Part shown: piece after piece, positions 1 through 9,779 of the stretch
Layout: every line of letters starts with the position of its first letter
How positions within the stretch are numbered: position 1 is the stretch's first letter
DNA from: Terfezia claveryi
Lineage: Eukaryota; Ascomycota; Pezizomycetes; Pezizales; Pezizaceae
Assembly (NCBI GenBank): GCA_015179025.1
Contig: WHUX01000131.1
Location: forward strand, 90,176 to 154,175
Direction: 5' to 3'
DNA: 64,000 nt
The notes under the pieces: generated by a model
The model's database searches: none
What the model was told of the DNA's origin: nothing
Seen by the model: the letters and a program-made list of their open reading frames with translations, nothing else
Program-made: the position numbers and the translations under genes

Positions 1-657
1 GAATAGGAGAAGGGTATAAGGGCCAATGTAGCCTGTGGCAGAGGAGATAAGCACCCAATTAGCCAGACTAGCATTAGTTCCCTTACGGTGCGATCAAAGA
101 TGATTTCACCTGCGAAGGGTAATGCAACCAGACTTAGGTATCGCTATTCCATCACCTTCCAAACTGGGAATCCCTGTTATTCCATGTTTACCATTACTTT
201 CCTTTTTTGGGGCCATTTTTGGGTACACGCCATTCAGAGAGTCACGAGTACGCAGGAATGCGGCAGAGACCCTCATAGGGTGTCTGATGAGGTATTACGG
301 TGGCATTTTAGGCAGAATGTCCTTGCAAATATGAGAGGTGCGGGAGAGCCAGTGTTCGAGCACGATTTGGTGGGTAAGAGATAGGGTTAAAGAGTTAAGT
401 TCAGGACCGATTGGAGAAAAGTTGGATATGGATAGTTCAGTGAGATTATATGGAGTTGTTAAGTGTATTTTGATTTTAAATGGAGTTTTACGGGTTTTTT
501 TATTTCTTGATGTAATTATGTTTAGATTGGGGTGTCGGGGGGATTTATTCCCTGGCCTATGCCTAGTTTGAAGAATTTGAAGAATAAAAAATAATTATGC
601 TGCAAGCATGCATTGTGAACAACATAAGCATAAAATTTTGCTTATTGAGCAGGTAGG
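1..657. other. Gene-free stretch
   Basis: No reading frame here looks like a conserved protein and I see no RNA gene. A short match to the dispersed TAGTCTGG motif lies in reverse orientation at 61-70 and another starts at 658. The region reads as decayed repeat DNA continuous with the remnants that follow. Confidence 0.4.
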
Positions 658-689
658 TAGTCTGGCTTGCCCGTTCTTGTCACCCGAGC

Positions 690-1205
690 TTGGGAACCCC
701 GGTAGCACAGCCAATTCGACCATAGCTTTCTCCAGCTCAGTAAGATGAGCTCGCATCATAGAGAAAATACACGACGTCTATTTTCCTTGGTATGCTATTT
801 AGTGCCAGGGTTTAAGTTGAGATGCGGGGCTGTGGAACTATACCTAGATGACTACTCGTTACTTCATTTGTCACTCTTCAGGCTCTGGAGATATGACTGC
901 GAAGTCAAATTGCCAAAGAGGATCCCTTCCATAATTAGCAAAGAATAGAGATATGCCTGTAGTTTCTGAGGCTTGGTTGTTGGATGCAAATTCTGCGAGG
1001 TGAAGCCATACTTCCCAATCGTCTTGAAGGTAGTTGATAAAGATATGCAAGTATAGCATTTACCCGTTCCATTTGACTATCAGTTTGGGGGTAAAATGGG
1101 TTCCAAAGAAGTGACTTGAATTTTTAATCTTCGATATAGGGTCTTCCAGATCTTGGCTATAAATTGTGTACCTCGATTAGAGATGATTGTCGGTAGTTCT
1201 GGGAC
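690..1205 (-). mobile_element. Ty3/gypsy retrotransposon integrase remnant
   Basis: On the minus strand, frames between about 1205 and 870 read in order [31 protein letters not shown] and [16 protein letters not shown], ending in FFANYGRDP. These are the hallmarks of the Ty3/gypsy integrase C-terminal half (SDRGTQF, FHPQTDGQTERVN, WLPLAEFAYN, FFANYG). At least one frame change separates the first two blocks, and the Asp of the SDRG motif is replaced by Asn, a catalytic residue in this family. Further 5'-to-3', near 760-725, a frame reads ELEKAMVELA, plausibly the end of the domain. No LTR, reverse transcriptase or chromodomain is recognisable nearby, so this is a truncated dead copy. Confidence 0.85.
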
Positions 1206-1265
1206 AGTAAGTGCGTGGGAAACTAATATATCCTGAGGCTTTATGTATTTAGCTGCCTTTGCCTA

Positions 1266-1634
1266 TTCATCCCCACCTTATCCGTGGCCGACTGGTTCGG
1301 TTGCGGCGGGTGGGACCCTAACACAATCAGTTAGGGAGCTCCCAGTTCGACTCCCAGAGTCGGCTGGGAAATAATTCAGATGTATCCGGGAAACTTATTC
1401 GTTCCCGGGCGGACTAGCCGCGTACTCCTCTTCGACTGGAGTGCGCGGTGAACCGTTTTGGCTCAATGTATAGGTTTTTTTTTCTTTAAAAGCACTGCAG
1501 TCATACATGTCCGGTGCAGTGTTAATTAAGGCAAAGGAGGATTCATCCTGACCTCATATCCGAATGCCATACACGATATTCTGCTCCTCCTGTAGGTTAC
1601 GACTGGGCACTGACTCTCATTTGCTATACTATTT
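1266..1634. repeat. Hairpin-rich repeat block, copy 1
   Basis: First of three copies of one block (others at 3932-4275 and 7549-7745). It opens with TTCATCCCCACCTTATCC and ends with CTCATTTGCTATACT. It carries several self-complementary segments: TCCGGGAA with TTCCCGGG, CCGCGTACTCC with GGAGTGCGCGG, and CCCTAAC with GTTAGGG. Upstream sequence differs from that of the other two copies, so this block moved or was duplicated separately from them, or its flank was lost. Function is unknown; an LTR, a non-autonomous element end, or a structured RNA are all possible. Confidence 0.7.
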
Positions 1635-1799
1635 TTTTTTAATTCTACAGCACCATATATCTCTGATCTCTACAAGGAGAGAGCTACCTGCAACAGACAC
1701 ACTCTAGGTGTAATAAGGGAGTGCTCACTAGGGAAGAAAAGGATGCGGGAATAGCCCAGACATACCTCCTTGCACACCAACTGCCCCATTCTAGAGCCA

Positions 1800-1945
1800 T
1801 ACATTGCATGCATGAATTTTTTTCTATTTTTTTTTATTTTCACAAAATACTCATTACTCATATGCGGTCCCAGTAAGACCATGATGAGCCACGCGGGAAT
1901 TCAGAACCAAATCAAGTTAAACTGCCAAGTCCAGCGCGCAGAATT
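1800..1945 (-). repeat. SINE-like short repeat, copy a
   Basis: An A/T-rich stretch is followed by ACTCATTACTC, a GGTCCCAGTAAG box, ATGATGAGCCAC, a GGATTCA-like box and AAGTTAAACTGCC. The same order occurs at 2445-2600, 5535-5670, partly at 7795-7915, and on the opposite strand at 15080-15212. Read on the minus strand the unit ends in an A-rich tail, as a retroposon would. No convincing A and B boxes of a tRNA-derived SINE were found, so the name is descriptive only. Confidence 0.5.
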
Positions 1946-2444
1946 TCGAAAAATTGAAAAGCTAGATCCCGAAGGGCCTGAACTGGAATTATGAGGAGAT
2001 TGGAAAAGAAAACGTTCTTGCAAGTGGAAAATGGCCCTCCCCCCAGGCTCTGGTAGGAGGAATCATAAAGCCGTGGTAGCAAAGTCAAAGAAAAAGCCAC
2101 TCAAATGGAAAATTAATACACTGAATAAACAAAGGAATACGGTAATATCCGTTACATAGGCAATGGAAGTGGTTATTAGAGGGGGCAGCGCGGATGCGGA
2201 ACGGATCTGTAGCAACATAGTGGATGATGGTAATACGCGGCGTGGACAGAAGCAATAGGTAGTGAATTAAGCAGGTCTTCACCACATTCCATCGTGCACT
2301 CCTAATATAAAAACTTGTTTCCGGAGCCGTTGTATAAATTCATGGGAAATTTTGAGGGTAAGACAATGCGCAGGGATGTGTTATTTGGCCAATCAGAAAC
2401 AAGAGAATACAGGGGTTACAGTGCTGTTCTAAAAACTGGGTGGC

Positions 2445-2600
2445 AACCTTTATTTTATTTTATTTTATTTATTTATATACTCATTACTCCTATTGGGTCC
2501 CAGTAAGGGGACCATGAGGAGCCACCCGGAAAACCCGGGTGGATTCAGGACAAAAGGCAAGTTGATCTGCCAAATCCGGCACCTATATAACGCAAGATGA
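2445..2600 (-). repeat. SINE-like short repeat, copy b
   Basis: The clearest copy: a (TTTTA)n tract, then ACTCATTACTCCTATTGGG, CCAGTAAGGGGACCATGAGG, a CCACCCGG...CCGGGTGG inverted repeat, GGATTCAGGACAAAAGGCAA and GATCTGCC. It lies inside duplication copy 1 and has its counterpart at 5535-5670 in copy 2. Confidence 0.55.
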
Positions 2601-2929
2601 CAAGAATCAAAAGCCAAGAAGGCAGCAGCAGACATAAGATCCAACAATATAAGCTCAAGAGCCAAATGGCAAAGCAAGATAGGTGAGAACGGAAAGTAAA
2701 CTCAAGGCCTTATTGGCCGAACAAACATAACGGTGAGTGTGGAGGAAAAATGGTAGACTCAAATGGCGCAGAGCTCCCATGCTGTCATTAGTCGGCTAAT
2801 GCCAGATGCTTGACTGAAGCCCGCACCTAGAGCATACCAACATAACGTGTAAAATAATAGCGAAATGGAACTCAAGTGCCTGTTGGCCAAGAAAAAGATG
2901 TCGTATACTCCAATCAGGGGCCCTCTCTT

Positions 2930-3440
2930 CTTGTGGAGAAAACCGAAGAAAGCCTCTACCGCGTCCCATTGATCCCGTCTCTTCTTGGATCCATATGGAA
3001 TGGTCGAGATCTTGCCGATTCTTGATACTGCCTAAAGCAGCCCTCTAGTCGCTGAGGTCTGGACAGTCAAAGGTGATGTGTTGACAGTCCTGTGTATGGT
3101 GCCCGCACTGGCAGGCACTGGCGTCGAATTTGCCGACTCGATGGAGCCTACCGAGGGGCTTGTGCCAACCAGACTATGTTTCTGGGGCCCTTTTGTTTGT
3201 TCTTAGCCATGTATAGGTACTTAATGCTGAAGGTGCATGTCGGTTCCATTTCGTTGGCTCCGACCCCTTTGCTGTGCGTGCCTTGCTCCTATATGCTTTT
3301 GAGGCTTGCCTGATGCCTCCTTCAGTAACTATCGATGGGGTCAGGGAAACTTGCCCCAGGGCAGGGCTGAAGGCTGCGGGCTTGCCGGCCTCCTCGTTAC
3401 GTTTGATGCTAATTGGGACCGAACTCATTTGATGGAAGTG
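2930..3440 (-). mobile_element. LINE (non-LTR retrotransposon) C-terminus, dead copy 1
   Basis: On the minus strand one frame reads QASKAYRSKARTAKGSEP, TWLRTNK, then KFDASACQCGHHTQD and QHITFDCPD. A leucine-rich stretch followed by a C-x-C-G...H...CP cluster is the typical end of fungal LINE ORF2 proteins after the RNase H region. Compared with the second copy at 6540-7075 this one is interrupted by a 28-bp insertion (3149-3176) right where the other reads HRIGKFD, which shifts the frame. No reverse transcriptase catalytic motif survives here. Confidence 0.7.
3149..3176 (-). mobile_element. Ultrashort TAGTCTGG element inside a LINE remnant
   Basis: 28 bp, TA-bounded, reverse complement TAGTCTGGTTGGCACAAGCC followed by CCTCGGTA. 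The equivalent position in the second LINE copy (about 6765) lacks it and the LINE frame is continuous there, so this copy was inserted or the other precisely lost it. The unoccupied site reads AG where TA would be expected, so a TA target duplication is only suggested. Confidence 0.6.
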
Positions 3441-3931
3441 TCGTAATTCTTGATACCCCGCTCGAGGTGGCAGAAGAGGAGTCAGAGAGAATTGCGACCA
3501 TTACTCAGTCTTGAGGGCAATGACCATGGCGTGTCCTTCAGTGTCTGGCACTGTCTGCGACCGTTGACTCCTCCCCTAGGTATGGGGCTCCGCATAGAAG
3601 GCTGTCGCGCAATGGCCTGCCTTGCCTGTTCCATCTGTGTAGCAGGTCCGCGCCATCTAAGCCCGGTGGGTGGCCCTGGTAATCAAAGGCTGGCCAATGG
3701 CCACCACCACTAAGTAAGCTGACGACATTGTGTTGTTCTGGTTGTTATTGTTCTTATTATCATTGTTTTTTTCGGGGTGGAGGTCATGAAAATGCGTAGC
3801 ACGTTACGTTACTTCAGTAGGTACTTGCCCAATCGCCAGACTACTTGCCCAATTGTATTCATGTTATCTGCCTTCACACTTATCGTGGTAATTTATACAG
3901 GCCGTGCCTTTATATCTCCAGTTGCATTCAG

Positions 3932-4275
3932 CTATTCATCCCCCACCTTATCCGTGGCCGACTGGTTCGGTTGCGGTTTAGGTGGGGACCCTAGCACAAT
4001 CAGTTAGGGAGCTCCCAGAGTCGGCTGGGAAATGATTCAGATGTATCCGGGAAACTTATTCGTTCCCGGGCGGACTAGCCGCGTACTCCTCTTCGACTGG
4101 AGTGCGCGGTGAACCGTTTTGTCCCCATGTTTTTTTTTTTTTTTTGTAAAGCACTGCAGCAAAACATGTCCGGTCAATTAAAGGCAAAGGAGGATTCATC
4201 CTGACCTCATATCCGAATGCTATACACGAATGTAGGTTACGACTGGGCACTGACTCTCATTTGCTATACTAAATT
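3932..4275. repeat. Hairpin-rich repeat block, copy 2
   Basis: Second copy of the block, at the right end of duplication copy 1. It repeats the nested stems of copy 3 at 7549-7745 almost base for base, then continues through a poly-T tract and AAAGCACTGCAG to TTTGCTATACT, a 3' part shared with copy 1 at 1266-1634 but missing from copy 3. The last motif is doubled at its right edge. Confidence 0.7.
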
Positions 4276-5011
4276 GTCTCATTTGCTATACTGAATTTTT
4301 TAAGCGAGTAAATGCCCTGGCCAAAGCTGGAGCGGAAAACCTAGAGCCAGAGGAGCTCGATAACTGAAGGGAGGTTTAGACAAGAGTGGAAAATAGAGTG
4401 GAAAAGGAAGGGGGAGGGGGAGAGAAGGGTAGTTGGGGTAGTTGGGGTAGTTGGGGTAGGTGGGGGGATAGAAGCGGAAGACACGAGTTAACTATGTCCA
4501 TTGCAGGACCGGGAAGGGCAATCTACAATCCTTGCAGAATAAGTTGGACAACTCAGTCGACCCAATGTGCAGAACATGCAGCCGTATGTGGGAACAGGCA
4601 AGCACGCAGCCTTGGTATGTCCACGCAGAGAGGAAATCGGCAGAAGGTGGGGGAGTTAGGGAGGACATGGACGACCGGAGAAGATGGTTGAAGAAGGTGA
4701 AGGATGGGGGGATGAGTATACCATAGATCTCTTTGAGATGTTTTTCTCGAACCTGGATATGGTATAAGCAGGCGGGGGTTTTTGTTTAAGTTGTTTCGGG
4801 GAGGGCCGGAATGGGGCGGTTATTTTATGACGGGGGTGCAGGCCGGTAAGTAGAGGAAGGGGTTATTTCGGTCATTTCTTTGGTCCGGTAGGCAGGACGC
4901 TTAAGTAGCCCGTTGTACCGAGGGTGTACCGAGTCTTCTGAGATGAGGGATTGGGACTGCCTCATAGCCTTAGGCTCCACAGGCGTATAGACTTCCCCCC
5001 CAAAAAAAAAA
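4276..5011. other. Spacer with G-rich minisatellite
   Basis: Between the two duplicates I see no credible gene. At 4431-4470 a 9-bp unit TAGTTGGGG is repeated about four times and ends in a G-run, giving a strand capable of G-quadruplex formation. The rest is purine-rich and unrelated to the flanking repeats by eye. Confidence 0.5.
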
Positions 5012-5758
5012 AAACTGCAGGTCCAGCACGCAAAATTTTAAAAACTGAAAAAGCTTGATCCCGATGTGCCCGAACTGGAATTATGAGGAGATTTGAAAAG
5101 AAATCGTTCTTGCAAGTGGAAAGGCTCAGATGACCCCCTCCCTCCTCCCTCGAGGCTTTGGTAGGAGAAATAATAAAACCCTGGTAGAAAAGTCAAAGAA
5201 AAAGCCACTCAATTAAAAAAAAAATCATTGAATAAAAATAGAATACGGTAATATCTGTTATATAGGCAATGCAAGTGGAAAAACTAGAGGGGGCAGCGTG
5301 GGTGCGGAACGGATCTGTAGCAATACTACAGTGGATGGTGATAATACGCGGAGTGGACGGAAGAGAGCATAGTGCACTAGGTAGTGTCTTCGCCACATCG
5401 CATCGCTCACTCTTAACGTAAAAACTTGTTTCCGGAGCCGTTGTATATATTCATGGGAAATTGAGGGTAAGACAATGCGCAGGGATGTGTTATTTGGCCA
5501 ATCAGAAACAAGAGAATATAGGGCAGTCCTAAAAACTGGGCAACTTTATTTTGTTTTATTTAAATACTCATTACTCCTATTGGGTCCCAGTAAGGGGACC
5601 ATGAGGAACCACCCGGGTGGATTCAGGACAAAAGGCAAGTTAATTTACCAGGTCCATTGCCTATATACCGCAAGATGACAAGAATCAAAAGCCAAAAAGG
5701 CAGCAGCAGACATAAGATCTAACAATATAACCTCAAGAGCCATTTGCAATTCAAGATA

Positions 5759-6237
5759 CAGTTAACTCTCATTATAAGTATACCGTTGGGGCCAGAGGGT
5801 ATATGCTTATAGCGAATATATGCATATACTCAGAGAAAATTACATTCATGAAAAATAACATAGGAAATAGGTATTAGGACCGTGTAAGATCTCAGTGACC
5901 CTCGGCTGGGTTTTCTTTGTCTTCTCTTGATAAATCTTGTGCTGTTTGACATATTGTTCTAGATCTGTTATAAATGTATTGCCTGCTTGCGTCAAGTAGT
6001 GGTGCCTCCCTAGGAGCGGTCGGGTTCGAGACTAGTAGTGATGTTGCTTCCACATCTCTCCCCACATGGTGATTTCTTATCGATTAGTACCCCTGCTAGC
6101 GCCCATTCCATATAAGCATATATATGTGACTAAGCCAAAAAATGGCGTGAATGGGTGAGTTTGTGCTTGAAAAGTACCTTTTTGTATGTAAGGACCGTGA
6201 GAGGGAATATATGCTTATATCGGGTATGAGTTAATTG
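5759..6237. mobile_element. Pogo/Fot1-like MITE (non-autonomous Tc1/mariner)
   Basis: The element starts CAGTTAACTCTCATTATAAG and its other end, read inward, starts CAATTAACTCATACCCGATA: imperfect terminal inverted repeats of the CAGTTnAnCTC...TATAA type seen at ends of fungal pogo/Fot1 transposons. It is absent at the matching position of the other duplicate (about 2686), where CAAGATAGGTGAGA is continuous. Here the flanks are CAAGATA and TCGGTGAGA, consistent with a TA target duplication of which the right copy mutated to TC. No transposase frame is inside, so it would need an enzyme supplied in trans. Confidence 0.8.
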
Positions 6238-6539
6238 TCGGTGAGAGCGGAAAACAGAAGGCCTTATTGGCCGAACAAACATAACGGTGAGTGTAGAGAA
6301 AAAATGCTAAACTCAAATGGCGTAGAGGCCCCATGCTGTCATTAGCGGGCTAATGCCAGATGACCCCGAGGGGCCTGACTGCCTCTTAAGGAGAGCTGGT
6401 GCAAGCCAGACTAGCCAGACTGAAGTCCGTACCTAGACCAAACCAGCAAACGTGTGGAATAATAACGGAATTGGACTCAAGGGCCTGTTGGCCAGGAAAT
6501 AGATTTTGTATGCTCCCATCAGGGACCGCCTCTTCCGGC

Positions 6540-7075
6540 TAGCTGTTTGTAGAGAAAACCAAAGAAAGCCTCTACCGCGTCCCATTGATCCCGTCTTCTT
6601 CTTGGATCCATATGGGATGGTCGAGATCTTGCCGATCCTTGATACTGCCTAAAGCAGCCCTCTGGTCGCTGAAGTTTGGACAGTCAAAGGTGATGTGTTG
6701 ACCGTCCTGTGTATGGTGCCCGCACTGGCAGGCACTGGTGTCGAATTTGCCGATTCGATGGGGCCAGTGTTTCTGGGGCCCTTTGTTTGTTCTTAGCCAT
6801 GTATATGCTGAAAGTGCATGTCGGTTCCATTCCGATCTCCTGGCTCCGACCCCTTTGCTGTGCGTGCCTTGCTCCTATACGCTTTCGAGGCTTGCCTGAT
6901 GCCTTCTTCAGCTACTATCGAGGAGGTCAGGGAAACTTGCTCCAGGGCAGAGCTGAAGGCTGCGGGCTTGCTCCTCGTTACCTTTGACAATGTGAGATCG
7001 AGCCCATGCGATGGAAGTGTTGTAATCATTGGTATCCCGCTCAAGGAGGAGGAGGCTAGCCAGCTCTACCGATAG
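6540..7075 (-). mobile_element. LINE (non-LTR retrotransposon) C-terminus, dead copy 2
   Basis: The better preserved copy. On the minus strand it reads IRQASKAYRSKARTAKGSEP, AYTWLRTNKGPQ, HRIGKFDTSACQCGHHTQD, HITFDCPNFSDQRAALG and IKDRQDLDHPIWIQEE; after a frame change comes WDAVEAFFGFLYKQL. The order of an RNase H tail, a C-x-C-G-x6-H...CP zinc cluster and a final W...FL helix is typical of fungal LINE ORF2. There are stops and shifts, so it is not functional. Confidence 0.75.
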
Positions 7076-7548
7076 CTCTATGCTGCTCCTACCGGGTCAA
7101 AGTCCATGGGCGATGTTAATAGTCAACGAGGTGGGCAGAAGAGGAGTTGGAGAGGATTGCGACCATCAAGCAGTCTTGAGGGCAATGATCATGGCGCGTC
7201 CTTCAGTGTCTGGCACTGTCTGCGACCGTTGACCCCTCCCCTAAGTATGAGACTCCGCATAGAAGGCTTTCGCGCAATGGCCTGCCTTGCCTGTAGCAGG
7301 GCTGGCCAATGGCCACTACCACTAAGTAAGCTGACGGCATTGTGTTGTTCTGGTTGTTATTGTTCTTATTATCATTGTTTTTTTCGGGGTGGAGGTCATG
7401 AAAATGAGTAGCACGTTACGTTACTTCAGTAGGTACTTGCCCAATCGCCAGACTACTTGCCCAATCGTATTTTCACGTTATCTGCCTTCACACTTATCGT
7501 GGTGATTTATACAGGCCGTGCCTTTATATCTCCAGTTGCATTCAGCTA

Positions 7549-7745
7549 TTCATCCCCCACCTTATCCGTGGCCGACTGGTTCGGTTGCGGTTTAGGTGGG
7601 GACCCTAACACAATCAGTTAGGGAGCTCCCAGTTCGACTCCCAGAGTCGGCTGGGAAATGATTCAGATGTATCCGGGAAACTTATTCGTTCCCGGGCGGA
7701 CTAGCCGCGTACTCCTCTACGACTGGAGTGCGCGGTGAACCGTTT
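7549..7745. repeat. Hairpin-rich repeat block, copy 3 (truncated)
   Basis: Contains five successive self-complementary units: CCCCACCT (7555) with AGGTGGGG (7594), itself enclosing CCGA/TCGG; CCCTAAC (7603) with GTTAGGG (7617); TCCCAG with CTGGGA enclosing a perfect GACTC-CCA-GAGTC (7636-7648); TCCGGGAA (7672) with TTCCCGGG (7689); and CCGCGTACTCC (7705) with GGAGTGCGCGG (7725). It stops after GAACCGTTTTG, where the other copies continue. Confidence 0.75.
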
Positions 7746-8415
7746 TGTATTTTTGCTCCTTGGGTCCATTTTTTTGTAACTTAGCAGGGGCTCCATAGTC
7801 TTTCGTCAATATCAGGGTGTTTTTACTCAAATGCGATCACCATGATGAGTACCGGGTGGATTCATCATGACAAGGCAAGTTAATCTGCCAGGTCCGGCAG
7901 CTATATGCTAAAGCAAATGAACTTGAGTGAGAACTGTAAAATTACGAGGCATCGTAGCGATCGCTATAAGACTATAGGCTTATGATGCTAGTAGTGTTCT
8001 ATAGAAAGGTTCTATAGAAAAAGATTTATCTAAAGTAGGTGCGGCTCACGCTTATATGCCCTTTCCAGTCTGGTTGCACAACCCCTTGGAACGAAGGTGC
8101 CCTTTCGCACCATCACTTTCCCTATTGGGAATCCCTGCTTATACAGTACCACTTTACTAGTCTGGTTGGCACCCACTTTACTAGTCTGGTTACCACTTTA
8201 CGATCACTCTCCCCTTTCAGACAGCCGGCGAGAGTACTTCTCACAAGAACAGATAACCAGAATCTTAAAATGATGTGAGGGGATGAAAAACAAAAGAATT
8301 TTCGCATGAAAGCGATGAAAAAAACCTAAACTAGCATTCTTCCCATTCTCCTTCCTCCGCCTCTCTCATCCATTTGTCTTTGTCATCAGGCATTAAATCA
8401 AACACCATAAATAAC
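7746..8415. other. Repeat debris between duplication and broken gene
   Basis: Holds a partial SINE-like unit at 7795-7915 (GGTGGATTCA, AAGTTAATCTGCCAGGTCCG) and three copies of the short dispersed motif: CAGTCTGGTTGCACAACCCC at 8066, TAGTCTGGTTGGCACCC at 8158 and TAGTCTGGTTACC at 8182. No gene is recognisable. Confidence 0.5.
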
Positions 8416-9097
8416 TTATAAGTGATCTGAAATGTTTGCTCCTCTTAAGATAACATTCTCCACATATCCCCTCCCATATATCACCCCTCCTTTATTCCCA
8501 TCTCTCAGAGATATTTCATAGCCAAAAGGCATTGTCCCATTGCGGCTCCAAGAGACTTTCTTTTTACTATATTCCTTTCTCCAACATTGAAATAACATCC
8601 ATAACGACGTCAAACTCTTCGAATCTCCTACCTCAGAGTCCTCGGACACAATTTGCTTCTCCCTCATTACTGTGACCCTTTTAGACCTGTTTCTTCTTTG
8701 AAATTCGTAAAGAACCGGTAGGATGGTAAGCAGAAGCAAGTCGCAAACATTCGCTTCCATGAACTCTTTGATCTTGACCATAGGAGTAGCAACCGCAAGA
8801 TACCGTACGATGCTGTTATAGACTTCCTCTTTGGTGGCTTGTATCACATTGTCATCCAGTGTATACCCTGCTTGAACCAATATCTCCTCAAGGCTACTCA
8901 AGGCTAATCATCGTTTCATCGAGCACGATCTCGTAATGCCGATTCTCTTCTGTACTTCGTTGATGGTCAACTTCCCATACGGCTTCTTCCATGGGTACTT
9001 CCCTATATTTGGCTTCAATACGAGATGCCTTCTCATGAGGGTGCCTTCGGCAGTACTCAACTGCTGTATGCAGTCTTGCCTCCCAATTTACATCCAT
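8416..9097 (-). pseudogene. Hypothetical protein gene split by a 10-bp duplication
   Basis: Two minus-strand frames abut: a 67-codon one beginning MDVNWEARLHTAVEYCRRHP and ending in ETMISLE-stop, and one of about 160 codons beginning SLEEILVQAGYTLDD. At the junction the 10-bp word CTCAAGGCTA occurs twice in tandem (8887-8896, 8897-8906). With a single copy the two frames would join as MISLEEILVQAG without a stop, so a slippage duplication broke one gene of roughly 220 codons. The start WEARLHTAVEYCRRHP resembles the helix that opens some fungal transposase-like DNA-binding domains, but I do not recognise the family. A related fragment lies at 9780-10023. Confidence 0.55.
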
Positions 9098-9779
9098 ATT
9101 GTAAGCCGACGAGTATCTAGTATGTTGTGATAGATAGGACTGAATCCAGCGATTAAGATAATATAGCTATTTGGGGCTATAATTGCGAAGAATTTTGTGA
9201 TATTGGAGCGAGAAGGAGGAAGGGTGATTCATGTCGGTCGCTTCCCCCTGCTCGGTCTCCACCAATAATAGTAAGGACAAACGTGAAACCACCACCTCAT
9301 ACCTAGACCCTCCGATTCATCTAGCCAGCAACCACACAATCCCTCCGTTACTCAACGCCGCATATACGCAAAATCCACCAGAAGTGAGAAATCTCTCATC
9401 CACTCTCTTTGTCCTTGCCCATTGTTTCAAACATCACGTGTAACTCTTCTGTCACCGAAATGATACACCATTATAACTCAACATCCACCAGCTATCAGCG
9501 GTAGTAACAAACCCATAAACACACCTCCATTGTTGTTACCACTCATATCCTTCCTTCATCGACAATAAACACTGCCCCATTAGCGACTCTCTTTTTGCTT
9601 CCATGATAGATACATAAATACTTGTGCTCTGTTACTCTTTAAATCTGCCTGTCTTTAAATCTGTGGAAATAATTAGCTTCTCCTTTAATAATTTGACTTT
9701 GCTGCGGCCTGTTTTGCCTCTGAATAATTGGACTGATAATTGAATAAACTAAGTCGTTGACATTTAATTATAAGATTCG
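9098..9779. other. Gene-free stretch
   Basis: I see no conserved coding signal, repeat or RNA gene here. The short frames present lack codon-level coherence. Confidence 0.35.

Larger units (their letters stand above)
1918..4275. repeat. Large direct duplication, copy 1
   Basis: This segment is repeated with roughly 80-90 percent identity by eye at 5012-7745. Anchors in the same order in both: the stretch ending GAACTGGAATTATGAGGAGA (1980 / 5070), the CTTGTTTCCGGAGCCGTTGT block (2315 / 5421), a GGCCTTATTGGCCGAACAAA block (2705 / 6262), a degraded LINE C-terminus, and the terminal hairpin block. Differences include a 479-bp MITE and a 52-bp insertion only in copy 2, and a 28-bp insertion only in copy 1. 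It behaves as a composite repeat unit, not as a gene. Confidence 0.8.
5012..7745. repeat. Large direct duplication, copy 2
   Basis: Second copy of the segment at 1918-4275 in the same orientation. It is longer because it contains a 479-bp MITE (5759-6237) and a 52-bp insertion at 6363-6420 that includes GTGCAAGCCAGACTAGCCAG, a member of the dispersed TAGTCTGG family. It ends in a truncated hairpin block. Divergence between copies includes many single-base changes, so the duplication is not recent. Confidence 0.8.

Noticed and set aside
6020..6050. GGTTCGAGACTAG as a B-box-like word
   Set aside because: Inside the pogo-like MITE, with no A box or terminator at the proper distances.
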